Assembly: GCF_014199215.1 (NCBI RefSeq)
Contig: NZ_JACIJC010000002.1
Span: forward strand, 248,001 to 312,000
DNA length: 64,000 bases
Source of the DNA: Sphingobium boeckii
Lineage (GTDB): Bacteria > Pseudomonadota > Alphaproteobacteria > Sphingomonadales > Sphingomonadaceae
Direction: 5' to 3'
The notes below the pieces were generated by a model. It had not been told where the DNA came from. It searched no databases and was given only the letters and a program-made list of their open reading frames with translations. Made by a program: the position numbers and the translations under genes. Positions within the stretch are counted from its first letter, which is position 1. Each line of letters opens with the position of its first letter. Shown here in pieces: positions 1 through 7,961 of this stretch.

Positions 1-543
1 ATGGCGGTTTTCGCCATGCGGCCAATACAGCCGGTCGATGACGATCGGCCCTTCGGCATGACCGCCCTTGAGCAGCACATGCCCCCCATAATGCAGGATC
101 GCTTCCATCCCGCCCAGCGCCTCGCATTCAGGCAGATTGGGCGTCACCAGCGAAGCGACTTCCATCAGCCGGCCGAAGGCTGCGATCGTCGCCGCATCCG
201 CCAGCACCGACCCGCTGGTGGCGACCATCACCGGATCGAGCACGATCGGCACGGTCAAGGCTTCAAGCCGTTGCGCCACCGCAATGGCGGTCTCCGCGCT
301 GCCGATCATGCCGATCTTCACCGCATCGACGCCGATATCGCTGATCACCGCATCCATCTGCGCGATCACCATTGCGGTCGGCACCGGATACACCCCGGTA
401 ACGCCCAGCGTGTTCTGCGCGGTGATCGCAGTAACCGCGGTCATGGCATGGCCGCCCAGCATCGTCACCGTCTTGATATCCGCCTGGATACCCGCGCCGC
501 CGCCCGAATCCGATCCGGCAATGATCAGGATGCGTGCGGTCAT
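1..543 (-). CDS. thiD: Hydroxymethylpyrimidine/phosphomethylpyrimidine kinase ThiD (3' end cut by window edge)
   Basis: Kinase of thiamine biosynthesis that phosphorylates hydroxymethylpyrimidine and then its monophosphate in the cytoplasm. Reading the minus strand from the ATG at 543 gives the typical N-terminus MTARILIIAGSDSGGGAGIQ, with the substrate/anion loop GSDSGGGAGIQAD. Later conserved pieces are KIGMIGS, LDPVMVATSG and VTPNLPE. About 181 residues are in view of a usual 260-270, and the frame is still open at base 1, so the C-terminus lies outside. The start overlaps the stop of the DUF1272 gene by ATGA, which indicates translational coupling in a glmM-DUF1272-thiD unit. Confidence 0.93.
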   Translation of the reverse strand, partial: MTARILIIAGSDSGGGAGIQADIKTVTMLGGHAMTAVTAITAQNTLGVTGVYPVPTAMVIAQMDAVISDIGVDAVKIGMIGSAETAIAVAQRLEALTVPIVLDPVMVATSGSVLADAATIAAFGRLMEVASLVTPNLPECEALGGMEAILHYGGHVLLKGGHAEGPIVIDRLYWPHGENRH

Positions 544-764
544 GGCTTATACTGGCGCACCACCGACTGCGGGAATTTCACCAGAAGTTCGGGCGCGCGC
601 GTCGGGCGGAAGCTCAATATGCCGCTGCAATTGGGGCAGATGCCGTCCATGTGCGCCGCGCATTGCGCGCAGAAGGTGCATTCGAACGAGCAGATGGCGG
701 CACCGCCCTCGTCCGCCGGCAGGCTCTTGCCGCAGCGTTCGCAATCGGGCCGCATTTCCAGCAT
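540..764 (-). CDS. DUF1272-type small zinc-binding protein
   Basis: Protein of 74 residues with eight cysteines in CxxC-like pairs (CERC near residue 9, CSFECTFCAQC at about 25-35, CPNC near 44). This is the pattern of the DUF1272 family, predicted small zinc-ribbon proteins of unknown role. Start and stop overlap both neighbours: TGATG with the end of glmM and ATGA with thiD, so the three genes are almost surely co-transcribed and translationally coupled. The family assignment rests on recalled motif shape ([16 protein letters not shown], then ICSFECTFC). No biochemical function is claimed. Confidence 0.85.
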   Translation of the reverse strand: MLEMRPDCERCGKSLPADEGGAAICSFECTFCAQCAAHMDGICPNCSGILSFRPTRAPELLVKFPQSVVRQYKP

Positions 765-2104
765 CAGCCGGCCGCCTCTTTTACCGCATCGCAGATCCGG
801 TCGACCACCGCCTCTACTTCGCCCGCATCATCGCCTTCGGCCATCACGCGGATCACGGGTTCGGTGCCAGACGGCCGGATCACGAGACGCCCACTGCCCC
901 GAAGCGCCGCTTCGGCGTCGGCGATGATCGCCTTGACCCGCGCATCCTCCAGCGGCTTGCCGCCCGCAAAGCGCACATTCTTCAACAATTGGGGCACGGG
1001 ATCGAACAGATGCAGCAATTCGCTCGCGGGCTTGCCGGATTCCACCAACGCCGCCAAAATCTGCAGCGCGGCCACCAGCCCGTCGCCTGTGGTGGCGTAA
1101 TCGGTCAGGATGATATGCCCCGATTGCTCGCCGCCGGCATTGAAGCCGCCTGCGCGCATCCGCTCCAGCACATAGCGATCGCCGACGCTGGTACGCTCCA
1201 GCGACAGCCCCTGCCCGTTCAGATAGCGCTCCAACCCCAGGTTCGACATCACCGTGGCCACAATCCCGTCGCCGCGCAGCTTTCCCGCGCGCGCGAAGGT
1301 CGTCCCGATCAGCGCCATGAGCTGATCGCCATCCACCACCTTGCCCTGTTCATCTACCACGATCAGCCGGTCCGCATCGCCGTCCAGCGCGATGCCGATC
1401 TGTGCCCCCGAAGCGACCACGGTTTCCTGCAGCAATTGCGGCGCGGTCGATCCGCATTCGTGATTGATGTTGAGGCCGTTGGGCTCCACGCCCAACGAGA
1501 TCACCTCGGCACCCAATTCCCACAGCGCGAGCGGCGCGGTGTTGTAAGCCGCGCCATTGGCACAATCGACCACCACCTTCAGCCCGTCGAGCCGCAGATG
1601 ATCCGGAAAGGTGGATTTGGCGAAATGGATATAGCGGCCACGAGCATCCTCCACGCGGCGGGCGCGGCCGATCTCGGCGGCATTCGCAAGTTTGGCGGGC
1701 ACGTCGATCAGTGCCTCGATCGCCAGTTCGTCGCTGTCCGAGAGTTTGAAACCATCGGGACCGAAGAGCTTGATGCCATTGTCAGCGAAGGGATTATGGC
1801 TGGCGGAGATCATCACGCCCAGATCGGCGCGCATCGATTGGGTGAGCATCGCCACCGCCGGGGTCGGCATCGGGCCGACCATAATTACATCCATGCCCAC
1901 GCTCGTGAAGCCCGCCACCAGCGCCGATTCCATCATATAGCCCGAAACGCGCGTATCCTTGCCGATCACCACGCGATGCTTGTGATCCCCGCGCAGGAAA
2001 TGCGCGCCCGCCGCCATGCCCACCTTCATCGCGATCTCCGCGGTCATCGGCGGCTGGTTGGTCCGGCCTCTGATCCCGTCCGTCCCGAAAAATCTGCGCG
2101 TCAT
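764..2104 (-). CDS. glmM: Phosphoglucosamine mutase GlmM
   Basis: Converts glucosamine-6-phosphate to glucosamine-1-phosphate on the way to UDP-GlcNAc for peptidoglycan and LPS. The 446-aa product starts [16 protein letters not shown]. It carries the phosphoserine loop [17 protein letters not shown], the metal loop [13 protein letters not shown], the sugar loop GGEQSGHII and the C-terminal phosphate loop [15 protein letters not shown]. The open frame extends upstream to 2239, but the extra 45 residues come from a palindromic repeat and are not family-like, so ATG 2104 is the start. First gene of the glmM-DUF1272-thiD unit. Confidence 0.97.
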   Translation of the reverse strand: MTRRFFGTDGIRGRTNQPPMTAEIAMKVGMAAGAHFLRGDHKHRVVIGKDTRVSGYMMESALVAGFTSVGMDVIMVGPMPTPAVAMLTQSMRADLGVMISASHNPFADNGIKLFGPDGFKLSDSDELAIEALIDVPAKLANAAEIGRARRVEDARGRYIHFAKSTFPDHLRLDGLKVVVDCANGAAYNTAPLALWELGAEVISLGVEPNGLNINHECGSTAPQLLQETVVASGAQIGIALDGDADRLIVVDEQGKVVDGDQLMALIGTTFARAGKLRGDGIVATVMSNLGLERYLNGQGLSLERTSVGDRYVLERMRAGGFNAGGEQSGHIILTDYATTGDGLVAALQILAALVESGKPASELLHLFDPVPQLLKNVRFAGGKPLEDARVKAIIADAEAALRGSGRLVIRPSGTEPVIRVMAEGDDAGEVEAVVDRICDAVKEAAG

Positions 2105-2198
2105 TCGATTGTGGCTCCGCTTGGCAAGTCGATCCGCTGATAGCGCGATGCGGGAACGGGCGCGAGGGGGCACACGGCATTTCCTTCTCCCCGAACAT

Positions 2199-2277
2199 CG
2201 TTCCGGCTGCGCCTGTCGAAGCCCTTTCTTTTCCAACATTGAAGAAGGAAAAAGCTTCGACAGCCTCAGCCGAACGG
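2199..2277. repeat. Palindromic repeat, family B (degenerate copy)
   Basis: Imperfect inverted repeat with arms ctgcgcctgtcgaagcc and gcttcgacagcctcagcc around a short loop. It lies between glmM and the convergently unrelated amidohydrolase gene. Arms match copies at 35074, 44258 and 45976 but carry more mismatches. There is no T-run beside it, so it is not a simple intrinsic terminator. The rest of 2105-2299 shows nothing else recognisable. Confidence 0.75.
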
Positions 2278-2299
2278 TTTGGGAGTTCAGCGCCAGACT

Positions 2300-3694
2300 T
2301 TACCGCTCATAAGCCTTAGGCAGATTCCCCTCCACCGGCGTGCGATAACGATCGCGCAATTTCGTCTGCCGCGTCTCCATTGGCTGTTCCACCCCGTCGA
2401 TCCAAACCCGTTCGGGCGCGCTGGTGATTTCCAGCGGATCGCCATTCCACAGCACCACGTCCGCGCGCCGCCCGGCACGGAGCGACCCGATCTCGCTGCC
2501 AAGCCCCAACGCTTCGGCGGGGCCGGACGTGATCGCCGCAAAGGCCGCAGCCCAGTCAAGTCCGGTCGCACCCGGCACCTTGGTCAGCGCCACGAGATTG
2601 CCGGCATATTGACTGGAGCGGAACGCCATGCGCACCTCGTCATCATTGATCATGCCGATCGACACCTTCACCCCTGCCGCTTTCATCCGGCCGATGTTGG
2701 ATTGCGTCGCCGCCAGAGTCTCGAAACTGTCCGGCAGATCCGCCAGCGCGGAGGCGATCACCGGCACGCCCGACGCCGCAATCTCCTTCGCCACGGTCCA
2801 GCCCTCGACCGCGCCGACGAGCACAAGCTTCAACGCCGGAAACTCTTTTTTCAGATCCAGCACCGCCAAGATGTCGCTGCCCCGTTCCACATGAACCAGC
2901 AACGGCGTCGCACCATTCACCACCGGAACCAGCGCCGCGGCATCCGCCTTTGTCAGGATCGCGTTCTTGCTATTGCCGCCGTCATAGGCCGTGGGTGCCC
3001 GCGCATAGGCCTGTGCCGCTTGCAGCGCAGACCGGAATTGCAGGAACAGCGCCGGACGGCTGCCGCCGGCCTCGCGCGCGCCGGTCTCGCCGAATTCGAC
3101 AAACTGGAAGGCGCGCGGCTTGGTCACCGCATTCATATCCGCACCCAGATCGATCACCGCGCCCTGCCCCGCGAACATCGTCGCAGCCGCACTTGGCGAC
3201 ACGATGGCGCGCGTGACGCCCTCCACCCGGTTGATCGCGATCGGCGTGCTGCGCGGGTTGATGGCGGGCACGATATCGATCGCGGCGGACCAGATGCTGT
3301 TGTTCGCGCCGGTGTCATCGGTCTGCGAAACCCCGTCTACTTCGACGATACCGAGCCGCGTGAATCCCGCAACGATCCCTGTGCTGACCCATTTGCCGGT
3401 CGCATCCACCACCTGCGCGCCTGCGGGCACGGCGACGCCTGCGCCGGCCGAGACGATCCGGCCATCGCGCACGATCACCGTCCCGCGCTCGATCGGCGCG
3501 CTGCCGTCCCCGATCGCGACCGTGCCGCCGGTGATGGCGATGGTCTGCGCGGTGGCGGGGGTGGTGATTAGCAATGCCAACACCCCAAAAACCGTTTGTG
3601 TCGAGCGTAGTCGAGACACTTTGTTCCCATGACTCACGTCCCTCGACTTCGCTCGGGACAAACGGCCATTTTTTGGTGATGAGAGCCAGCTCAT
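2300..3694 (-). CDS. Amidohydrolase-family periplasmic protein lacking the metal HxH motif
   Basis: Second of two adjacent amidohydrolase-superfamily proteins. It has the N-terminal beta-sandwich (TIAITGGTVAIGDGSAPIERG) and the C-terminal return (GSLRAGRRADVVLWNGDPLE). Where the neighbour has IIDVHSH, this protein reads GIVAGFTRLG, so the first two metal-ligand histidines are missing (F111 and R113 here). It may be catalytically altered or dead. The ATG at 3694 overlaps the upstream stop by ATGA, but residues 11-34 are encoded by a 74-nt palindromic repeat and a secretion-like hydrophobic stretch follows directly (VFGVLALLITTPATAQ). An alternative GTG start at 3583 would skip the repeat. Export to the periplasm is inferred. 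Confidence 0.85.
   Translation of the reverse strand: MSWLSSPKNGRLSRAKSRDVSHGNKVSRLRSTQTVFGVLALLITTPATAQTIAITGGTVAIGDGSAPIERGTVIVRDGRIVSAGAGVAVPAGAQVVDATGKWVSTGIVAGFTRLGIVEVDGVSQTDDTGANNSIWSAAIDIVPAINPRSTPIAINRVEGVTRAIVSPSAAATMFAGQGAVIDLGADMNAVTKPRAFQFVEFGETGAREAGGSRPALFLQFRSALQAAQAYARAPTAYDGGNSKNAILTKADAAALVPVVNGATPLLVHVERGSDILAVLDLKKEFPALKLVLVGAVEGWTVAKEIAASGVPVIASALADLPDSFETLAATQSNIGRMKAAGVKVSIGMINDDEVRMAFRSSQYAGNLVALTKVPGATGLDWAAAFAAITSGPAEALGLGSEIGSLRAGRRADVVLWNGDPLEITSAPERVWIDGVEQPMETRQTKLRDRYRTPVEGNLPKAYER
3592..3665. repeat. 74-nt palindromic repeat, family A, inside the amidohydrolase 5' end
   Basis: Inverted repeat CCGTTTGTGTCGAGCGTAG ... CTTCGCTCGGGACAAACGG, exactly 74 nt like most other family A copies. 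It lies within the first codons of the 2300-3694 gene and keeps the frame open. Confidence 0.9.
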
Positions 3695-5088
3695 TTCACA
3701 TCTCCCTCGCCCGGCTGGCCCAGCTCGAAATCGCTTACCGGCCGCCGTTTCGGATCATTGGCATCATACAGCATCGCGCCATCGATCCACACGCGCTCGG
3801 GACGGGTGTAGACGCTCAGCGGATCGCCATTCCATAGCACGACATCAGCATTCTTGCCGGCTTTCAGGCTGCCGGTCACATCGCTCACGCCCAGCGCCTT
3901 GGCCGGGTTGAAGCTCAGCCATTCCCAGGCCACTTCGTCGGTAATCTGGATGCCCATGCGCCGCCCGTCAGCCAGCGCCTTGGCGGCTTCCTGGTTCAGC
4001 CGCTGGATGCCGTTCGCGTCGTCCGAATGAACGATCGCGCACGCCCCTGCATTGTGGACCAGGGGAATATTCTCCTTGATACCGTCATAGCTTTCCATCT
4101 TGAAACCATACCAATCGGACCACATGGCCGAGCAGATGTTATTCTCGCGCAGAAGATCGACGATCTTGTAGGATTCGACCGCATGGTGGAATGCCGCGAC
4201 CTTGTATCCGAACTCCTTGGACATATCGATCACGAAGGCCATTTCGTCGGCACGGTAGCAATGGTTGTGCACCATGATCTTGCCGTCCAGCACATCGGCC
4301 AGCGTATCATAAGCCGGATCGCGCGCCTGCGCTTCGCCCTTGGCGCGCTTGCGCTGATATTCCGCCGCCTTCATCCAGGTGTGGCGGTTGACCGCCATAT
4401 TGCCCATGCGCGTGGACGGGATCTGGTTGCGGCTGCCATAGACGCGCTTGGGATTTTCGCCGCACGCCATTTTCAGCCCCTGCGGCGCGCCGGGGAATTT
4501 CATCCCCTGCACGGTGCGCGCGGGCACGTTCTTCAGCACCACCGATCGACCGCCGAACAGATTGGCCGAACCCGGCAGGATCTGGAGCGCGGTGACCCCG
4601 CCATTCACCAATGCGCGCGAGAAACCGGGATCTTGCGGCCACACGCTATGCTCCGCCCACACTTGCGGCGTGACAGCGCTGGTCGCCTCATTACCATCCG
4701 AATTGGCAGCCACCCCCGGTGAGGGATAATCGCCCAGATGGCTGTGAACGTCGATGATGCCGGGCCTCACCCATTTGCCGCGCCCGTCATAGACCGCGAT
4801 ATCGGCGGGGATCGGGGTATCCGGCCCGCCGATCGCCGTGATCTTGCCGCCCGAGAGGAAGATCACGCCATTCTCGATCCGCCCGCCTTCGCCATCATAG
4901 ATGGTCGCGCCGCGGATCGCCGCGGGGGCGGCCGGATAGCCTTTGTAGGTGGACGGATAAGGATCAGCGACTGGCACTTTGGCGGCTGACGCCTCCGCCG
5001 CGTCCTTATCCTTCTTCTTGGCCAGTCCCGGTGCGCCGGGCATCAGCACCAGCGCCGCCGCCAGTGCGGCTGTTGCGATCATCCGCAT
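3691..5088 (-). CDS. Periplasmic amidohydrolase (imidazolonepropionase-like)
   Basis: Metal-dependent amidohydrolase of 465 aa with a clear signal peptide (MRMIATAALAAALVLMPGAPGLA), so a periplasmic or envelope enzyme. The first metal motif is intact: GIIDVHSHLGD with H115 and H117. Further candidate ligands are the histidines in MVHNHCYRAD and AAFHHAVES and the aspartate in HSDDANG. The C-terminus has the usual return strand (GSLKAGKNADVVLWNGDPL). It starts in TGATG overlap with the POT transporter stop and ends in ATGA overlap with the next amidohydrolase. A peptide or amide substrate is inferred from the transporter neighbour and is not shown by the sequence. Confidence 0.9.
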   Translation of the reverse strand: MRMIATAALAAALVLMPGAPGLAKKKDKDAAEASAAKVPVADPYPSTYKGYPAAPAAIRGATIYDGEGGRIENGVIFLSGGKITAIGGPDTPIPADIAVYDGRGKWVRPGIIDVHSHLGDYPSPGVAANSDGNEATSAVTPQVWAEHSVWPQDPGFSRALVNGGVTALQILPGSANLFGGRSVVLKNVPARTVQGMKFPGAPQGLKMACGENPKRVYGSRNQIPSTRMGNMAVNRHTWMKAAEYQRKRAKGEAQARDPAYDTLADVLDGKIMVHNHCYRADEMAFVIDMSKEFGYKVAAFHHAVESYKIVDLLRENNICSAMWSDWYGFKMESYDGIKENIPLVHNAGACAIVHSDDANGIQRLNQEAAKALADGRRMGIQITDEVAWEWLSFNPAKALGVSDVTGSLKAGKNADVVLWNGDPLSVYTRPERVWIDGAMLYDANDPKRRPVSDFELGQPGEGDVK

Positions 5089-6665
5089 CAGATCGTCTCC
5101 CCTTTGGTGTTGATGCCCGCCGCCTGCGGCTCGCCAATCTCGCCTGCACCCGCCAGTTGATCATCGGCCAGCGTATCGAGGTGCATCAGCTTCTTGATCA
5201 ATGGCGCAATGAACAGAACCCCAACGCCCACTGCGATGCCGACCCAGCCGACCGTGGTATAAACCTCGGTCACGCGTTCAGGCCCGGCACCTTCCGCGCC
5301 GGTGGCCGCGGCTATCAGCCCGGCGCTGAAATTGCCCGTGGCTGATGCGAAGAACCACGTCCCCATGATCAGGCTCGCCATATGCGCGGGCGACAACCTG
5401 TTCATTGCGGAAAGACCGACAGGCGAAAGGCAAAGCTCGCCGGTGGTGTGGAGCAGATAGATGAGGAAGATGAAGATCACCGGGGTCAGATTGCCCGGTC
5501 CCGCAGCCGCCGCACCCGCGACCAGCACGAGGAACCCCGCGCCAAGCTGGATCAGTGCCAAGCCGAATTTGGCGGGGGCCGAAGGCTCCCAGCCGCGCCG
5601 CGCGAGAAACAGCCACAGGATTGCGAACAGCGGCCCCAGCGTGACGATGTAGATCGAATTGATCGACTGGAACATCGAAGACGGGACTTCCCAGCCCAGG
5701 ATATGGCGATCCACCGATCGATCGGTATAGAGATTGAGCGACGATCCCGCCTGTTCGAACAAGGCCCAGAACAGGATCGAGCCGATGATCAGAAACATCG
5801 CGGCGAAGATGCGATCGCGATCCTCGGCGGGCAGCTTGAACACCGCCGTGTAGAGCACATAAGCGACAAGCGCCGCACCGGCTACGCCCAGCAATGTGCC
5901 GACCATCGCCTGATTCTGGATCAGCCACCAGATCACGACCGTGGAGCAGATGCTCAGGATATAGATCAGCCATTCAAAGGGAATGCCCGCCACGCGGGAC
6001 GCCAGCCGTGCGGGATCGGGGGACTCCCCCTTGCCCAGAAGATAGGGTTTTCCCCATGCGAAGACGATCAGGCCGAGCAACATGCCGACCCCCGCCGCGC
6101 CGAAGCCCCAGGCCCAGCCATAGACCTGCCCCAGATAGCCCGCGATGATCGGGCCGAGAGCGCCGCCCACATTGATGCCGATATAGAAGATCGTATACGC
6201 CGGATCGCGCCGCGGATCGGTGCGCGGATAAAGCTGCCCCACGATCACGGAGATATTGGCCTTCAGAAAGCCGACGCCCAGAATGATGAACGACAGCGCC
6301 AGCCAGAAGACGTTGATCGCAGCGCTATCCTGACCGCCCTCGCCTTCGAACGCCATCAGGAAATGGCCGAAGGTGAGCATCGCGGCACCGAACAAAACCG
6401 CCTTGCGCTGCCCGAGATAGCGATCCGCGAGATAGCCGCCCACCACCGGCGTGATATAGACCAGCGCCGTATAGGCACCGTAAATGACCGACGCCTTTTC
6501 GTCGGAATAGAGCCAATGCTGGACCAGATAGAAGATCAGCAGCGCGCGCATACCGTAATAGGAAAAGCGCTCCCACATCTCTGCGAAAAACAAGACGAAA
6601 AGCCCGCGCGGATGGCCGAGGAAGGTTTTTCCTTCGGCACCGCTGGCTGGAATGGATGGTGTCAT
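5088..6665 (-). CDS. POT/PTR family proton-coupled oligopeptide transporter
   Basis: Inner-membrane proton symporter of di- and tripeptides. The 525-aa product has about 14 hydrophobic segments. The family signature ExxERFxYY appears as EMWERFSYYGMRALL near residue 30, with the following GAYTALVYITPVVGGYLADRYLGQR segment and the later FxxHTTGELCLSPVGLSAMNRLSP segment typical of bacterial DtpT-like proteins. It is the promoter-proximal gene of a three-gene unit with the two amidohydrolases, joined by overlapping start and stop codons. This suggests uptake of small peptides produced or trimmed by them. Confidence 0.93.
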   Translation of the reverse strand: MTPSIPASGAEGKTFLGHPRGLFVLFFAEMWERFSYYGMRALLIFYLVQHWLYSDEKASVIYGAYTALVYITPVVGGYLADRYLGQRKAVLFGAAMLTFGHFLMAFEGEGGQDSAAINVFWLALSFIILGVGFLKANISVIVGQLYPRTDPRRDPAYTIFYIGINVGGALGPIIAGYLGQVYGWAWGFGAAGVGMLLGLIVFAWGKPYLLGKGESPDPARLASRVAGIPFEWLIYILSICSTVVIWWLIQNQAMVGTLLGVAGAALVAYVLYTAVFKLPAEDRDRIFAAMFLIIGSILFWALFEQAGSSLNLYTDRSVDRHILGWEVPSSMFQSINSIYIVTLGPLFAILWLFLARRGWEPSAPAKFGLALIQLGAGFLVLVAGAAAAGPGNLTPVIFIFLIYLLHTTGELCLSPVGLSAMNRLSPAHMASLIMGTWFFASATGNFSAGLIAAATGAEGAGPERVTEVYTTVGWVGIAVGVGVLFIAPLIKKLMHLDTLADDQLAGAGEIGEPQAAGINTKGETI

Positions 6666-6798
6666 TTGAGCAAGCCGCTCCCTGAATATATGCGACAGGC
6701 CGGTACATTGCCGGCGCGATTGCCGAGGAGACTAACGCGAAAATTGCGCGTGTGAAGAAGATTGTTGCGCGGCGCGGGTCGCCGCGGCTTCGCACCGC

Positions 6799-6878
6799 CG
6801 TCATCGCGAGGAGCGAGGCCATGCGGCAATCCAGTGTCACCAACACCGCTCGATTGCTTCGCTTCGCTCGCAAAGACG
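6799..6878. repeat. Palindromic repeat, family F
   Basis: Inverted repeat with arms cgtcatcgcgaggagcgag and attgcttcgcttcgctcgc, of the 'TCATTGCGAGGAGCGAAG' type common between genes in many proteobacteria. It fills the intergenic gap 6666-6930 between divergent genes. Nothing else is visible in that gap. Confidence 0.8.
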
Positions 6879-6930
6879 CTCGCGGACAAACCCACTTCTA
6901 TTTCCGCTCTACACCCTCTAAATCGCCCCG

Positions 6931-7518
6931 ATGTTCAACGACCGCACCTCGCTCCTCACCCATTTGCAAACCCGCCGCTCCGGCAAGCCGCGCGATCTGA
7001 TCGCGCCCGGCCCCGATGAGGCCCAGCTTCGTGCGATGATCGAAATCGCCGCACGGACACCCGATCATGGCAAGCTCGCGCCGTGGCGCTTCGTGATCGT
7101 CGCGGCGGATCAGCGTGACGCGCTCGCACGCCTGCTCACATCGGCCTATCGCGCTGAAAAGCCGGAGGCCGGGCGGCTGGAGATCGAGGCGATGGAGCAA
7201 TTCGCGCATCAGGCGCCCTCTTTGGTGGTCGTTCTCTATGCGCCCAAGGAAGCCAGCAAGATCCCGCAATGGGAGCAGGAATTGTCCGCCGGCGCGGCCT
7301 GCATGAACCTGCTTCACGCGGTTCACGCTTATGGCTTTGCCGGGGGCTGGCTCACCGGCTGGCCGGCCTATAGCGATGCCGTGCGCGACGGATTCGGTGC
7401 CGCACCCGAACGAATCGCCGGGTTCGTCTTCATCGGCACGCCCGCGCGCGATCTGGAAGAGCGGCCGCGGCCCGATATCGCAAGCGTTACGAGCCTCTGG
7501 ACTCCGCCGGCGGGCTAA
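6931..7518 (+). CDS. Nitroreductase-family flavoprotein (YdjA-like)
   Basis: FMN-dependent oxidoreductase of 195 aa. The N-terminal RRSGKPRDL and ARTPDHGKLAPWRFVIV match the FMN-binding region of single-domain nitroreductases of the YdjA subgroup. The central GAACMNLLHAVHAYGFAGGWLTGW and C-terminal GFVFIGTPARDLEERPRP complete the fold. The physiological substrate cannot be read from sequence. It stands alone, divergent from the POT operon, with a GntR regulator starting 39 bases downstream on the same strand. Confidence 0.9.
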   Translation: MFNDRTSLLTHLQTRRSGKPRDLIAPGPDEAQLRAMIEIAARTPDHGKLAPWRFVIVAADQRDALARLLTSAYRAEKPEAGRLEIEAMEQFAHQAPSLVVVLYAPKEASKIPQWEQELSAGAACMNLLHAVHAYGFAGGWLTGWPAYSDAVRDGFGAAPERIAGFVFIGTPARDLEERPRPDIASVTSLWTPPAG

Positions 7519-7523
7519 CCGCT

Positions 7524-7557
7524 TTGCACTTTAAGGGATTATGTGTATTATGCACAT
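7524..7557 (+). promoter_or_regulatory. Predicted promoter with overlapping inverted-repeat operator
   Basis: TTGCAC (7524-7529) and TATTAT (7546-7551) are spaced by 16 bases. The -10 lies inside the imperfect palindrome TGTGTATTATGCACA (7542-7556), whose half-sites GTGTAT/ATGCAC resemble YtrA-type GntR operators. The predicted transcription start falls on or next to the ATG at 7558, which suggests autorepression and a leaderless message. Confidence 0.5.
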
Positions 7558-7914
7558 ATGACAGTGATGAACGGCGAAGACAGCCCGGTCTATCTCAAGC
7601 TCCGGGGCACGATTTCAGCGATGATTCTCGACGGGGATTATGCCGAAGGGGACCAGCTTCCCTCCGTGCGCGCCTTCGCCGCCGAACATGGTGCCAATCC
7701 GCTCACCGTTGCCAAAGCCTATCAGAGCCTGCAGGAACGCGGCTTCGTCTCCGTCAAGCGCGGCGTGGGCATGTTCGTGGCCGAGGGCGCGATGGGCCGA
7801 TTGCGCGATGAGGAACGCGAATTGTTCCTCACCAGCTTCTGGCCGAAATTGCAGCGGCATATCATCCGCCTCGGCCTCAAACCCGCGGATCTTCTGGAGC
7901 GCGAAGAGGTTTAA
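7558..7914 (+). CDS. GntR-family transcriptional regulator, YtrA subfamily
   Basis: Short (118 aa) DNA-binding regulator. The winged-helix domain covers about residues 6-75 (PVYLKLRGTISAMILDGDYAEGDQLPSVRAFAAEHGANPLTVAKAYQSLQERGFVSVKRGVGMFVA). A short helical tail replaces the effector domain, the layout of the YtrA subfamily. A GTG at 7543 is also in frame, but it lies inside the predicted -10/operator, so ATG 7558 is preferred. YtrA genes usually precede ABC-transporter genes. Here the next gene is convergent, so the target other than itself is unknown. Confidence 0.88.
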   Translation: MTVMNGEDSPVYLKLRGTISAMILDGDYAEGDQLPSVRAFAAEHGANPLTVAKAYQSLQERGFVSVKRGVGMFVAEGAMGRLRDEERELFLTSFWPKLQRHIIRLGLKPADLLEREEV

Positions 7915-7961
7915 TTCTGCGCCGCTGAAGCCGCCCCCAGCACCGTTTGGTTATTTCCTGA

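Noticed and set aside
2104-2239. N-terminal extension of GlmM to 2239
   Set aside because: Extra residues are read from a palindromic repeat and a G-rich gap; the family N-terminus begins at 2104.
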